From Atopobiaceae bacterium (GTDB lineage Bacteria > Actinomycetota > Coriobacteriia > Coriobacteriales > Atopobiaceae), in NCBI GenBank assembly GCA_015258485.1, contig JABZIF010000002.1:1-40837 (forward strand): a DNA stretch of 40,837 nucleotides. The letters run 5' to 3'. The notes under the pieces were generated by a model. That model had not been told where the DNA came from and did no database searches. It saw nothing but the letters and a program-made list of their open reading frames with translations. Below, in pieces: positions 33,629 through 40,837 of the stretch (position 1 is its first letter; each line of letters starts with the position of its first letter). Position numbers and translations under genes: made by a program.

Positions 33629-34783
33629 ATGAACAAAAAAGCAATTACACGACGAGCTTTTGCAGGGTTTATTGCAGGAGGAGCTGTGAGTTCTCTTGCT
33701 GCTTGTAACAGTGATATTATGCAGGCGATTCTTAATCCTAATTCAGTTCTGGATGGAACAGGTCAAAACCAGGACGGTCAAGGTGAAGCTCAAGGTCAAA
33801 GTGGTTCTTCTAGTAACACTGTATTGCTTGAGGAAACTCCTCATAATCCAACTCTTACTGGGGATATAAAGAAAATTATTATTGGAGTATGGTGTGTTGA
33901 CACGGCGATTGGAACCGGTGATAGAGCTGGTCAGACATATGATCATGGTGGCGTACTTAATCAGGGTTACAATGATGGAACAGTTCTCCATTTTTCTTTC
34001 AAGGATGACGGAACCTTTTATATGTATAACTTTAAAAATAAAAAGTATCCTGGTAAGTGGACTGTTAAGGAAAATTCTGTAGTTGAGTGCGCCTATGAAG
34101 ACGATGATGCTGGCACAATGACTTTTGATGCTCAGGATCAGTACCTTAAGCTAGATGACTCAAAGAATTCGGTTATTTTTAATTTTAAGAAGCTGACTGA
34201 CAATTCTGAAGATACTTCGCAGATTGCTTATATTGATAATCAAGTAGTTAATTTTGCTGCCACAATTCCAGGTACTTATTCTCTTGTTGGCCTTCATTAT
34301 GCAGATGGTTCAAAAGACGATTTAACAAGTGAGCAAATTAACGCTATGAATAAAAATACAGGGGCGGGCTATGCTTTCTCCGCTCATAAGGACGGAAATG
34401 CCGCAATGTTTTATCCTGATGGCAGCGTTATTCCTATTCAGATCGTTTCTGAGGAACCATCTCAGGATGGACTTACTTACCCGATTCTTGCTATGGGTAT
34501 AGACCCAAAACAGGAGATTTCTCAGTTAGTTTTGTATACTACGACGGATAATAAAAAAGTCATTTCTATTGATGTTCCTAGTTATGCACTTACGTTTGCT
34601 CATGTTAGTCATCGTGAAGACGATTGGGCTAAATATGAGTATGCTCCAAAAGCTCAGTTTCCTTGGCAACCAGATGGTAAGGGCGGCCTTAAGCTTGTGT
34701 TGCCTAATTCTGGATCTGGGAGTAGTTCATCTGATAGCAGCGATAGTGGTAATGGCAGTGATAGTAGTTCTAACAATAAATAG
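33629..34783 (+). CDS. Tat-exported lipoprotein with Ser-rich tail, unknown function
   Basis: This 384-residue protein begins with a twin-arginine signal (ITRRAFAGFIAGG) and lipobox LAAC (Cys at 26), so it should be exported by Tat and lipid-anchored. Two similar beta-rich regions follow: about 70-195 (GVWCVDTAIG, FSFKDDGTFYMYNF, YPGKWTVKENSVVECAY) and 210-350 (GTYSLVGLHYADG, FSAHKDGNAAMFYPDGS), resembling lipocalin-like repeats. The last 25 residues are Ser/Gly/Asp-rich. Tat use implies folding before export. I recognise no named family. AGGAGG precedes the start and a strong terminator follows. Confidence 0.82.
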   Translation: MNKKAITRRAFAGFIAGGAVSSLAACNSDIMQAILNPNSVLDGTGQNQDGQGEAQGQSGSSSNTVLLEETPHNPTLTGDIKKIIIGVWCVDTAIGTGDRAGQTYDHGGVLNQGYNDGTVLHFSFKDDGTFYMYNFKNKKYPGKWTVKENSVVECAYEDDDAGTMTFDAQDQYLKLDDSKNSVIFNFKKLTDNSEDTSQIAYIDNQVVNFAATIPGTYSLVGLHYADGSKDDLTSEQINAMNKNTGAGYAFSAHKDGNAAMFYPDGSVIPIQIVSEEPSQDGLTYPILAMGIDPKQEISQLVLYTTTDNKKVISIDVPSYALTFAHVSHREDDWAKYEYAPKAQFPWQPDGKGGLKLVLPNSGSGSSSSDSSDSGNGSDSSSNNK

Positions 34784-34813
34784 TCTTACTCTATATAGAT
34801 TTTATTGGTATAC

Positions 34814-34846
34814 AAAAAGCAGGCATATAGTATGCCTGCTTTTTTA
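34814..34846. terminator. Terminator between convergent genes
   Basis: AAAGCAGGCATA and TATGCCTGCTTT form a perfect 12-base stem with a 3-base loop, with T-runs on both strands. It separates the Tat lipoprotein from mscL. Confidence 0.95.
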
Positions 34847-34900
34847 CATACTCTAACGTGTATGGGAGAGTAGAAATTAATGTAAATATTACTGTCGAAT

Positions 34901-35338
34901 TTAAGCAGCGTGTGCACCACCGGGAATCTCACCCGTACAATGAGGGCAGCGAGTTGCACCTTCTTTGACCTCTTCAAGGCAGTGTGGACATTGAGGTGCA
35001 GCAGCTTCTTTTTTGTCTTTTTTGAGTTTACTGGACTTCATAAATTTGTTAAGCGCTTTGACCATGCAAAAGACAACAAATGCGATAATAAGGAAATTGA
35101 TAATAGCACTGATAAAGGCACCAAAATCAATGCCACGTTCTGTTCCCGCTACAGGAATGGTAAGGCCGGCAACTCCTGAGTCTCCACCAAATACAAGCTT
35201 TATAAATGGATTGATAATATCATTAACAAGCGACGTGACGATTGTTGTAAAGGCACCGCCAATGATGATACCGATGGCCATGTCCATGACATTACCTTGT
35301 TGAATAAATTCTTTAAATTCCTCAAAAAACTTTTTCAT
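34901..35338 (-). CDS. mscL: Large-conductance mechanosensitive channel with C-terminal zinc ribbon
   Basis: ATG 35338, behind AAAGGA, gives 145 residues starting MKKFFEEFKEFIQQGNVMDM, the normal MscL start; a reading to 35395 adds 19 unsupported residues. The two helices AIGIIIGGAFTTIVTSLVND and FGAFISAIINFLIIAFVVFC match the MscL pore and lipid-facing helices. The tail is unusual: after a lysine-rich stretch it has two CPHC motifs (Cys117/120 and Cys131/134), a zinc-ribbon arrangement in the cytoplasm. MscL opens to release solutes on osmotic downshock. What the ribbon does is unknown. Confidence 0.95.
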   Translation of the reverse strand: MKKFFEEFKEFIQQGNVMDMAIGIIIGGAFTTIVTSLVNDIINPFIKLVFGGDSGVAGLTIPVAGTERGIDFGAFISAIINFLIIAFVVFCMVKALNKFMKSSKLKKDKKEAAAPQCPHCLEEVKEGATRCPHCTGEIPGGAHAA

Positions 35339-35400
35339 TACGTTCCTTTCAGTTGAACTATTTAGAGGGCTAGTATTGCCATTTGAATGCGACAATAAGC

Positions 35401-36957
35401 TTATAAGTGCTCAAGACCATAAATACGGGAGTATTTATCTACGAGATAATCAGTGTAGTAGTGAGTATCAAATGGTTCTCCACAAGCATTTAAGATAAGT
35501 TCGTTAGAATCTTTTGCACGTCCCCAAATCCAAATGTGACTGCCAAGCCAGTCTTTGATTGGAGTTAGATTACCAGAAGCACAGACTGTGTCAAAATCGA
35601 TACCATCTTGAATCATGGCGTGTTTAAATTGAGCACCAAATGCGCTGCCAAGTGCATAAGTTGGGAAGTAGCCAAACTCTCCCCAAGACCAGTGAACATC
35701 TTGAAGAGCGCCTTCGGCGTCGTTTGGAACCGTGACGCCTAGGTATTGTTTGTACTTTTGAGCCCATAGCGCAGGGACGTCTTGAGCAGTAATCTCTCCA
35801 GAGAGAAGAGCTTGCTCCATCTCATACCGGATAAGAATATGGAGTGGATAGGTGAGCTCATCTGCTTCCGTACGGATGAGACTTGGCTGTACTTTGTTAG
35901 CTGCCGAGAAGAGCTGGAAGGCAGTAACGCGATTAAGCTGACCAGGGAAGTGCTTTTTCATAAGCTGAATGAGGGGCTCTGCAAATGCCTCAGAAAGGCC
36001 AACGTAGTTCTCAAAGAAGCGTGACTGCGATTCATGCATTCCCATGGAGGTGCCACCTTTGAGGGAAGTAAAGCGATAATCCCAATTTACACCCTGTTCG
36101 TAAAGTGCGTGACCATTTTCATGCAGCATGGAGTACACGTTAGAAAGAATATTTTCCTCGTAGGTATGGCTTGCAACCATGACAAAATGAATACCAAACC
36201 CGCTTGTATAAGGATGCTCAGTTTTACCTAACCAGAATGCATCTTCATCAATGCCTTGGAGTTTAACAATGTCTTTTGCTAAATCCCATTGACGACGTGT
36301 ATCAAAGTTTCCTTCTAGGGGTTTGGTACTAGGTTGGCGCTTTGATGCCATACAATCAGCCACAAGAGGAACAACAGTCTCTTTTATGGTGTTGAAAAAA
36401 GAATTATAGAATTTACGGTTAGTACCGTATTCAAAATCATTTAAGAGTACGTCATAAGGATCTTTAGATGCATCACGTGCTTGACACATCTCTTTGCGCA
36501 GTTCAATTAATTTGTCTAAATTTGGTGCAAAGAGAGACCAATCTTTTGCTTCTTTGGCTTTCTCCCATATCTCATTTGATTCTGTGGTGAGACGGACAAA
36601 GTTACTTTGAAGTTCCGTTGGAACATCAACTAACTCGCTTCTATCACGTCTAAGAATCTTTACTTGAGCGCGGTGTGTTTCATCGAGAAGAGCGCGGTTT
36701 TCGTGAAGTCTATCGAGAAGAGCGCCAACAGAAGAATCGCAGAGTATCTCTTGTATTTGCTCGCCAAGAATAGCAAGGGTTTCTCCGCGTTCTTCACCAG
36801 CTTTTTTAGGATCAAGGCAAGGACCAAGTGAGCCAATTTCATTGGCAGCATATTTGAGAGCAAATAGTTTTTTCTCAAGTTCATCGAGCTTAGCAATATC
36901 GTCACGGGGATTTGAGAGCGCTGCGTTCAATTCGGTAGTTTTGTTTGCGCTTTCCAT
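35401..36957 (-). CDS. M32-family carboxypeptidase
   Basis: ATG 36957, with AAGGA 6 bases upstream, is preferred to the reading extended to 37005. The 518-residue protein contains the M32 zinc motif HENGHALYEQG (near 279), GMHESQSRFFENYVG with the third ligand Glu, and LTYPLHILIRYEMEQALLSG. M32 enzymes are cytoplasmic metallo-carboxypeptidases that trim C-terminal residues with broad specificity (Taq carboxypeptidase). The next gene on its strand is mscL, 62 bases downstream. Confidence 0.94.
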   Translation of the reverse strand: MESANKTTELNAALSNPRDDIAKLDELEKKLFALKYAANEIGSLGPCLDPKKAGEERGETLAILGEQIQEILCDSSVGALLDRLHENRALLDETHRAQVKILRRDRSELVDVPTELQSNFVRLTTESNEIWEKAKEAKDWSLFAPNLDKLIELRKEMCQARDASKDPYDVLLNDFEYGTNRKFYNSFFNTIKETVVPLVADCMASKRQPSTKPLEGNFDTRRQWDLAKDIVKLQGIDEDAFWLGKTEHPYTSGFGIHFVMVASHTYEENILSNVYSMLHENGHALYEQGVNWDYRFTSLKGGTSMGMHESQSRFFENYVGLSEAFAEPLIQLMKKHFPGQLNRVTAFQLFSAANKVQPSLIRTEADELTYPLHILIRYEMEQALLSGEITAQDVPALWAQKYKQYLGVTVPNDAEGALQDVHWSWGEFGYFPTYALGSAFGAQFKHAMIQDGIDFDTVCASGNLTPIKDWLGSHIWIWGRAKDSNELILNACGEPFDTHYYTDYLVDKYSRIYGLEHL

Positions 36958-37001
36958 GAATGTCCTTTCTAAAATATTTGCGTCACCAGTTGTTTTATAT
37001 A

Positions 37002-37026
37002 CCAAATGTGACGGTTTATCATTTGG
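37002..37026. promoter_or_regulatory. Inverted repeat upstream of the M32 gene
   Basis: CCAAATG-11-CATTTGG is a perfect 7+7 dyad, 45 bases upstream of ATG 36957. It overlaps a second dyad, CGTCAC (36981-36986) with GTGACG (37008-37013). Possible operator; no further support. Confidence 0.25.
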
Positions 37027-37148
37027 ATTATATTTTACCCTGTAATTAATTTATATTTGAAAGATAAAAAAGATTACAGTCAAGAGCAATAAGTACATCT
37101 TTTAGCATATTTTTTTCTAAAAGATTCTTTGTAAGGAGTATGAGTCTT

Positions 37149-38462
37149 ATGGACGACAGCAAGATTTCATTTGATTCATGGAATGATTTGTACGCTGATC
37201 GTATCCTACATATGAGGAGAAGTGCAGTTAGAGATTTATTTGCTGCTATTTCTCGTCCAGGTGTTATTGGTCTTTCGGGTGGTATGCCAGATATTTCTTC
37301 GCTTCCTCTTGATGAAGTTGCAGAGTGTGCTCGCCGGTGCGTTACGGTTGAAGGATTAAAATCGCTTCAGTATGGAAGCTCTGATGGACGTATTGAATGT
37401 AGAGAAACAGTTTGTAACATATTGGCAGTTCAGGGCATACATGCAACGCCTGAAGACATGCTTTTGACTTCTGGATCTCAGCAAGCACTTGATTTTCTCG
37501 GCCGTGTATTTATTAATCCTGGTGATGATATTATTTGCGAAGGTCCTACCTATCTTGGTGCGCTACAGGCATTTTCTGCATATCAGCCAACTGTTCATTG
37601 TATTGAGATGGATAGTGAGGGTATTAAGACTAATCTCCTTGAGAAGAAAATTAATGAACTCCTTGCTGCGGGGAGAAAACCTAAGTTTATATATGTCATT
37701 CCAAACTTTAATAATCCGGCGGGTATTACCATGTCTATGGCTCGTCGTCTACGACTGCTTGAGCTTGCGCAGCAGCATAACATCCCTGTAGTCGAGGATG
37801 ATCCGTATGGTCTTATTCGTTATGAGGGAGAAGATTTGACGCGTCTCAAGACGCTTGATGCAAACGTTATTTATTTGGGCACGACATCAAAGATTTTTGC
37901 TCCTGGACTGCGTTTAGCTTGGATTGTAGCTCCGCATCATTTTTTGGAGCGTATCAACCTTTCAAAGCAGGGTGCAGATCTTTGTACGAGTCCGTTTAAC
38001 ATGGTGCTGGCGGAGCATTACTTTAATGAAGTTGATTGGCAGGCAGCGCTTGAGGTTTCTAAGTCTTATTATAAAGAGAGAAAAGATGCCATGCTTGCTG
38101 CGCTTGAAGAGTATTTTCCTACAGATGTTACGTGGACAAAACCTGAAGGTGGACTTTTCTTGTGGGTAAGTTTTCCACCATATTTTGATACGCAACAATT
38201 GCTCCCACGTGCTCTTGAGGAAGGCGTCGCCTATGTTCCGGGTGTTAATTGCTTTCCTGATGGTCGAGGTGCTTCAAGTATGAGACTTTGCTACTCTTTT
38301 GAGTCGCCTGAAAACATTCATGAGGCAATTAGAAGACTTTCTCTTTGTGTACAGGACCGTATGGCTCTGTATCGTGCATTTTTGGAAGCTGGGGCACTTC
38401 CAGAGTCTGATAGTAAATCTGCAATTAATTCTTCAACAAAGGAGCATTACTATGGCCACTAA
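37149..38462 (+). CDS. PLP-dependent aminotransferase (fold I, MocR/2-aminoadipate transaminase-like)
   Basis: ATG 37149 is preferred to ATG 37140, because AAGGAG touches the latter. The 437-residue protein has the class I/II aminotransferase pattern of LysN/ARO8-type enzymes: SGGMPD, LTSGSQQALDFLGR, PNFNNPAGITMS, VEDDPYGLIRYEG and the PLP lysine in GTTSKIFAPGLRLAWI. There is no N-terminal HTH, so it is an enzyme and not a MocR regulator. Donors are likely aromatic or branched amino acids or 2-aminoadipate, but specificity cannot be read. It overlaps the next gene by 11 bases, which suggests that the products work together. Confidence 0.92.
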   Translation: MDDSKISFDSWNDLYADRILHMRRSAVRDLFAAISRPGVIGLSGGMPDISSLPLDEVAECARRCVTVEGLKSLQYGSSDGRIECRETVCNILAVQGIHATPEDMLLTSGSQQALDFLGRVFINPGDDIICEGPTYLGALQAFSAYQPTVHCIEMDSEGIKTNLLEKKINELLAAGRKPKFIYVIPNFNNPAGITMSMARRLRLLELAQQHNIPVVEDDPYGLIRYEGEDLTRLKTLDANVIYLGTTSKIFAPGLRLAWIVAPHHFLERINLSKQGADLCTSPFNMVLAEHYFNEVDWQAALEVSKSYYKERKDAMLAALEEYFPTDVTWTKPEGGLFLWVSFPPYFDTQQLLPRALEEGVAYVPGVNCFPDGRGASSMRLCYSFESPENIHEAIRRLSLCVQDRMALYRAFLEAGALPESDSKSAINSSTKEHYYGH

Positions 38463-39453
38463 AGTTGCCGTTATTATGGGTGGAACTTCTTTTGAGCGAA
38501 GTTTCTCGCTAAAAAGTGGCGCATTAGTATCTGAAGCATTAGAGAAAAAGGGCTATGAAGTGTTGCCCTTGGATGCTGACGCTCACTTGGTAGATACACT
38601 TCGTACCGAAGCTCCTGATGTGGCTTTTGTTTGTCTACACGGCGCGGGCGGAGAAGATGGGGCAGTGCCTGCGCTTCTCGAATTTCTCAAAATTCCTTAC
38701 GTAGGATCGAGACCTGCTTCATGTAGAGCTGCCTGGAATAAGGCGGATATGCCTTTTATTGTGCGCCATACGTGGGCAAAGGAGGACTCTGAGGTTATCT
38801 GGCCTCCTCAAATCGTATTGACTGCCAGTGCCTTTAAGGATCTTGGTGCGGCTGCTGCACTCGATTTGATTCCTGAGCGCCTTGGCGGTGGAGTGGGCTT
38901 TCCTTTGGCGGTAAAGCCAGTGCATGGTGGATCAGCGATGGGTCTTTCCAAGGTGGAAAATGTTGACCAGCTAGGACAGGCGCTTCTTGGCGCACTTGCG
39001 TTTGACGACTCCGTTATTATCCAGCAGTGGGTTGAGGGCGTTGAGGTAAGCGTTACGGTTCTTTCTGATGTATCTGGCGAGAAGACCCTTCCGCCGGTAG
39101 AGATTGTGGTTACCAAAGGAATATACGATACAGATGCTCGTCTTGATTCAGAGCGTGTACAACATTTCTGTCCAGTACGTCCTGAGTCGTTAACTGCGTG
39201 TGGAGTAAATTCAGAGCAGGCTTATGCCGCAATTGAGCGGGCAGCTCAAGAGGTGTATACCGCTTATAGCTGTAGAGATCTTGCACGTATTGATTTACTT
39301 TGGGATGGTCATAACGTTATGGTTATGGGACTAAAGACATTCCCGGGACTTACAGAAACTTCGCTGGTTCCTATTGCTCTTGAAGCAGCGGGATATACTG
39401 TTGAGGATATTCTTGCACATCTTGTTGAGGGTGCTCTTGCACGTGGTAACTAG
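38452..39453 (+). CDS. D-alanine--D-alanine ligase-like ATP-grasp protein with altered metal site
   Basis: ATG 38452, with AAAGGAG 8 bases upstream, is used; an in-frame extension to 38299 would run inside the aminotransferase gene. The 333-residue protein has the Ddl hallmarks GGTSFERSFSLKSG (Glu15), HGAGGEDG, PYVGS, VKPVHGGSAMG and ARIDLLW (Asp281). In Ddl enzymes the last motif is ExNTxPG, with Glu and Asn binding Mg2+; here it is GLKTFPGLTETS, so these are Gly293 and Lys295. The loop YDYEAKY is YDTDARL. It may have low Ddl activity, another substrate, or no catalysis. The next gene is a glucokinase, 38 bases away. Confidence 0.85.
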   Translation: MATKVAVIMGGTSFERSFSLKSGALVSEALEKKGYEVLPLDADAHLVDTLRTEAPDVAFVCLHGAGGEDGAVPALLEFLKIPYVGSRPASCRAAWNKADMPFIVRHTWAKEDSEVIWPPQIVLTASAFKDLGAAAALDLIPERLGGGVGFPLAVKPVHGGSAMGLSKVENVDQLGQALLGALAFDDSVIIQQWVEGVEVSVTVLSDVSGEKTLPPVEIVVTKGIYDTDARLDSERVQHFCPVRPESLTACGVNSEQAYAAIERAAQEVYTAYSCRDLARIDLLWDGHNVMVMGLKTFPGLTETSLVPIALEAAGYTVEDILAHLVEGALARGN

Positions 39454-39491
39454 ATATATCTTACTGTGAGTTATGTTAAAAGGAGAGACAT

Positions 39492-40457
39492 ATGGAATAT
39501 GTATTAGGTATTGATGTTGGAGGTACCAGCATAAAGTTGGGGTTGTTCTCTTCCAAGGGAGATTTGCTCTTTGAGCAGAAAGTAAAAACACCAGCATTAG
39601 ATAACGACGAGGGATACGAGACTGTTAGCAATGCAATTAAGCGTATTGTTCATGGTCAAAAAGCTAGTCGTGATGATGTTATTGCGTGTGGATTAGACAT
39701 TCCAGGTCCTGTCGCAGAGGACGGTACCGTGGGGTTTCTCGCTAATGTATCCATTGACCCTGAAGGGTTAGTGCAAGCAATTAATATGTGCCTACCAAAT
39801 GCAACCGTTGCGTTTGTAAATGATGCTAACGCGGCTGCACTTGGTGAGGCATGGGCCGGTGTTGCTGTAGGGGTATCTTCATTTGTATTAATTGCGCTAG
39901 GTACTGGTGTTGGTGCCGGTGTTGTTGCTGATGGAAAGCTTGTTGCAGGTGCTTTTGGCGCTGGTGGCGAGATTGGTCACATTACTGTTGAACCAGATGA
40001 GGTTTTGACATGTGGCTGTGGTCGTCATGGTTGTTTGGAGCAATACGCTTCGGCTAAGGGCGTTGTCCGTCTGTATCTGGAAGAATGTAAGGCTCGCGGT
40101 GTTACTCCAGTAAATGTTGAGCATGAAACCGATACTGTTTCAGTCTTTAGGGCACATGCTCAGGGGGACGAGTGTGCTACATTGGCAATTCATAAGATGT
40201 GTCACTATTTAGGACTTGCTATGGCACAGGTGTCGTGCGTGGTTGATCCGTCAATGTATCTGATTGGTGGTGGCGTAGCTGGCTCGTTTGCAACGTTTGC
40301 ATCTGAACTTCGTGATAGTTTTGAGCAGTATGCGCTTCCTGTGAGTAAGGGAACTCGTATTGAAGCTGCTAGTTTAGGTAACCAGGCTGCTATGTATGGT
40401 TGTGCGTACGAGGCATTGCGTCTTAGAAAAGAGCGTTTTGGCGAGAAGGATAATTAA
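39492..40457 (+). CDS. glk: ROK-family glucokinase
   Basis: The 321-residue cytoplasmic protein begins GIDVGGTSIKLGLF (ATP phosphate site) and has NDANAAALGE (catalytic Asp), ALGTGVGAGVV, EIGHITV (zinc/sugar His) and the ROK zinc motif CGCGRHGCLEQYAS. No HTH is present, so it is a kinase and not a ROK repressor. It should phosphorylate glucose with ATP; related ROK members use other hexoses. AAAAGGAG lies 8 bases before ATG 39492. It follows the Ddl-like gene by 38 bases, probably in one operon. Confidence 0.93.
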   Translation: MEYVLGIDVGGTSIKLGLFSSKGDLLFEQKVKTPALDNDEGYETVSNAIKRIVHGQKASRDDVIACGLDIPGPVAEDGTVGFLANVSIDPEGLVQAINMCLPNATVAFVNDANAAALGEAWAGVAVGVSSFVLIALGTGVGAGVVADGKLVAGAFGAGGEIGHITVEPDEVLTCGCGRHGCLEQYASAKGVVRLYLEECKARGVTPVNVEHETDTVSVFRAHAQGDECATLAIHKMCHYLGLAMAQVSCVVDPSMYLIGGGVAGSFATFASELRDSFEQYALPVSKGTRIEAASLGNQAAMYGCAYEALRLRKERFGEKDN

Positions 40458-40595
40458 GAAGCTCACGACATAGTCTAAATTCTAGCAATCAACCTAATAA
40501 TCTAAATTGTATCTTTTCTCGTTCCTTGATTTCGTGTAACGTATAAGGGCTAATGTGTTAATTCGGTTTTTAAACCTCTAAAGAAGGAGAGTGGA

Positions 40596-40837
40596 ATGTC
40601 CGGACACTCTAAGTGGGCTACAACCAAGCATAAGAAAGCAGCTATCGACGCTAAGCGTTCTTCATTGTTTTCTAAGCTTTCTCGCAACATTACTGTTGCT
40701 GCAAAAATGGGTGGCGACCCAAATCCGGACAACAACGCTAGCTTGTCTGCCGCTGTTGCCCGTGCTCGCATGGTTTCCATGCCTAACGCAAAGATTCAGG
40801 CCGCTATTGATAAGGCATTTGGTGCTGGTGCTGATGC
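40596..40837 (+). CDS. YebC/PmpR family protein, N-terminal part (runs off window)
   Basis: About 80 residues are visible, from ATG 40596 with AAGAAGGAG upstream. They start [20 protein letters not shown] and continue [20 protein letters not shown] and [20 protein letters not shown], the unmistakable YebC/TACO1 N-terminus. Members bind nucleic acid; recent work ties the family to ribosomes stalled on poly-proline, earlier work to transcription. The 138-base interval upstream separates it from glk, so it probably has its own promoter. The C-terminal two thirds lie outside the window. Confidence 0.95.
   Translation, partial: MSGHSKWATTKHKKAAIDAKRSSLFSKLSRNITVAAKMGGDPNPDNNASLSAAVARARMVSMPNAKIQAAIDKAFGAGAD

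Noticed and set aside
1..40837. Insertion sequences, prophage, CRISPR arrays, tRNA or rRNA genes
   Set aside because: No transposase, integrase, regularly spaced repeats or cloverleaf-like sequences were seen on either strand.

Overview
The window reads as a stretch of ordinary bacterial chromosome, AT-rich (roughly 40% GC by eye), densely coding on both strands. It shows no rRNA, tRNA, CRISPR array, transposase or phage gene. The proteins (CBS/DRTGG-type family II pyrophosphatase, archaeal-type Pth2, DUF1846 protein, YfbR, EttA, M32 carboxypeptidase, Tat-exported lipoprotein) and the low GC suggest a low-GC member of Coriobacteriia/Atopobiaceae (Atopobium, Lancefieldella or Fannyhessea). That assignment is inference from gene style, not from a marker gene.

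Layout. 1-2315: a minus-strand metal ABC system (start of the ATPase gene, and a Mn/Fe-type binding lipoprotein behind a DtxR/MntR-like dyad) and an AraC regulator. 2552-6659: a plus-strand envelope operon made of a YidC-like domain fused to a CDP-glycerol glycerophosphotransferase, followed by an LTA-synthase-like membrane phosphotransferase split by an in-frame TGA. 6731-9797: a minus-strand LOTUS/DUF3825-like protein divergent from a membrane-anchored glycerophosphodiesterase. 9957-11852: a Zn/Cd P1B-ATPase with an ArsR-type palindrome. 11940-13453: a TrmB-like methyltransferase and a YfbR-like 5'-nucleotidase. 13543-15610: a CobW-type GTPase and a sirtuin. 15768-17432: CBS-pyrophosphatase. 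17678-20201: a MORN-repeat membrane protein overlapping an OatA-like O-acyltransferase. 20269-22594: EttA, then ferritin with a perfect dyad in its leader.

22627-28734: EamA exporter with L-asparaginase, a small membrane protein, a GH25 muramidase overlapping a DUF1846 gene, another small membrane protein, and Pth2. 28950-31674: a lone prepilin peptidase, a 578-base non-coding interval with a GC-rich run of hairpins (candidate small RNA), an HTH protein, a cysteine-containing small protein and a TetR regulator. 31750-34783: two lipoproteins flanking mannose-6-phosphate isomerase. 34901-36957: MscL with a zinc-ribbon tail and an M32 carboxypeptidase. 37149-40457: an operon of a PLP aminotransferase, a D-Ala-D-Ala-ligase-like protein lacking usual metal ligands, and a ROK glucokinase. 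40596 to the end: the start of a YebC-family gene.

The recurring themes are the cell envelope (glycerophosphate polymer, O-acylation, muramidase, Ddl-like protein) and metal handling (Mn/Fe uptake, Zn efflux, CobW GTPase, ferritin). The strongest leads are the YidC-glycerophosphotransferase fusion and its TGA-split partner, the hairpin cluster near 29514-29690, the divergent Ddl-like protein and the MscL zinc-ribbon fusion.
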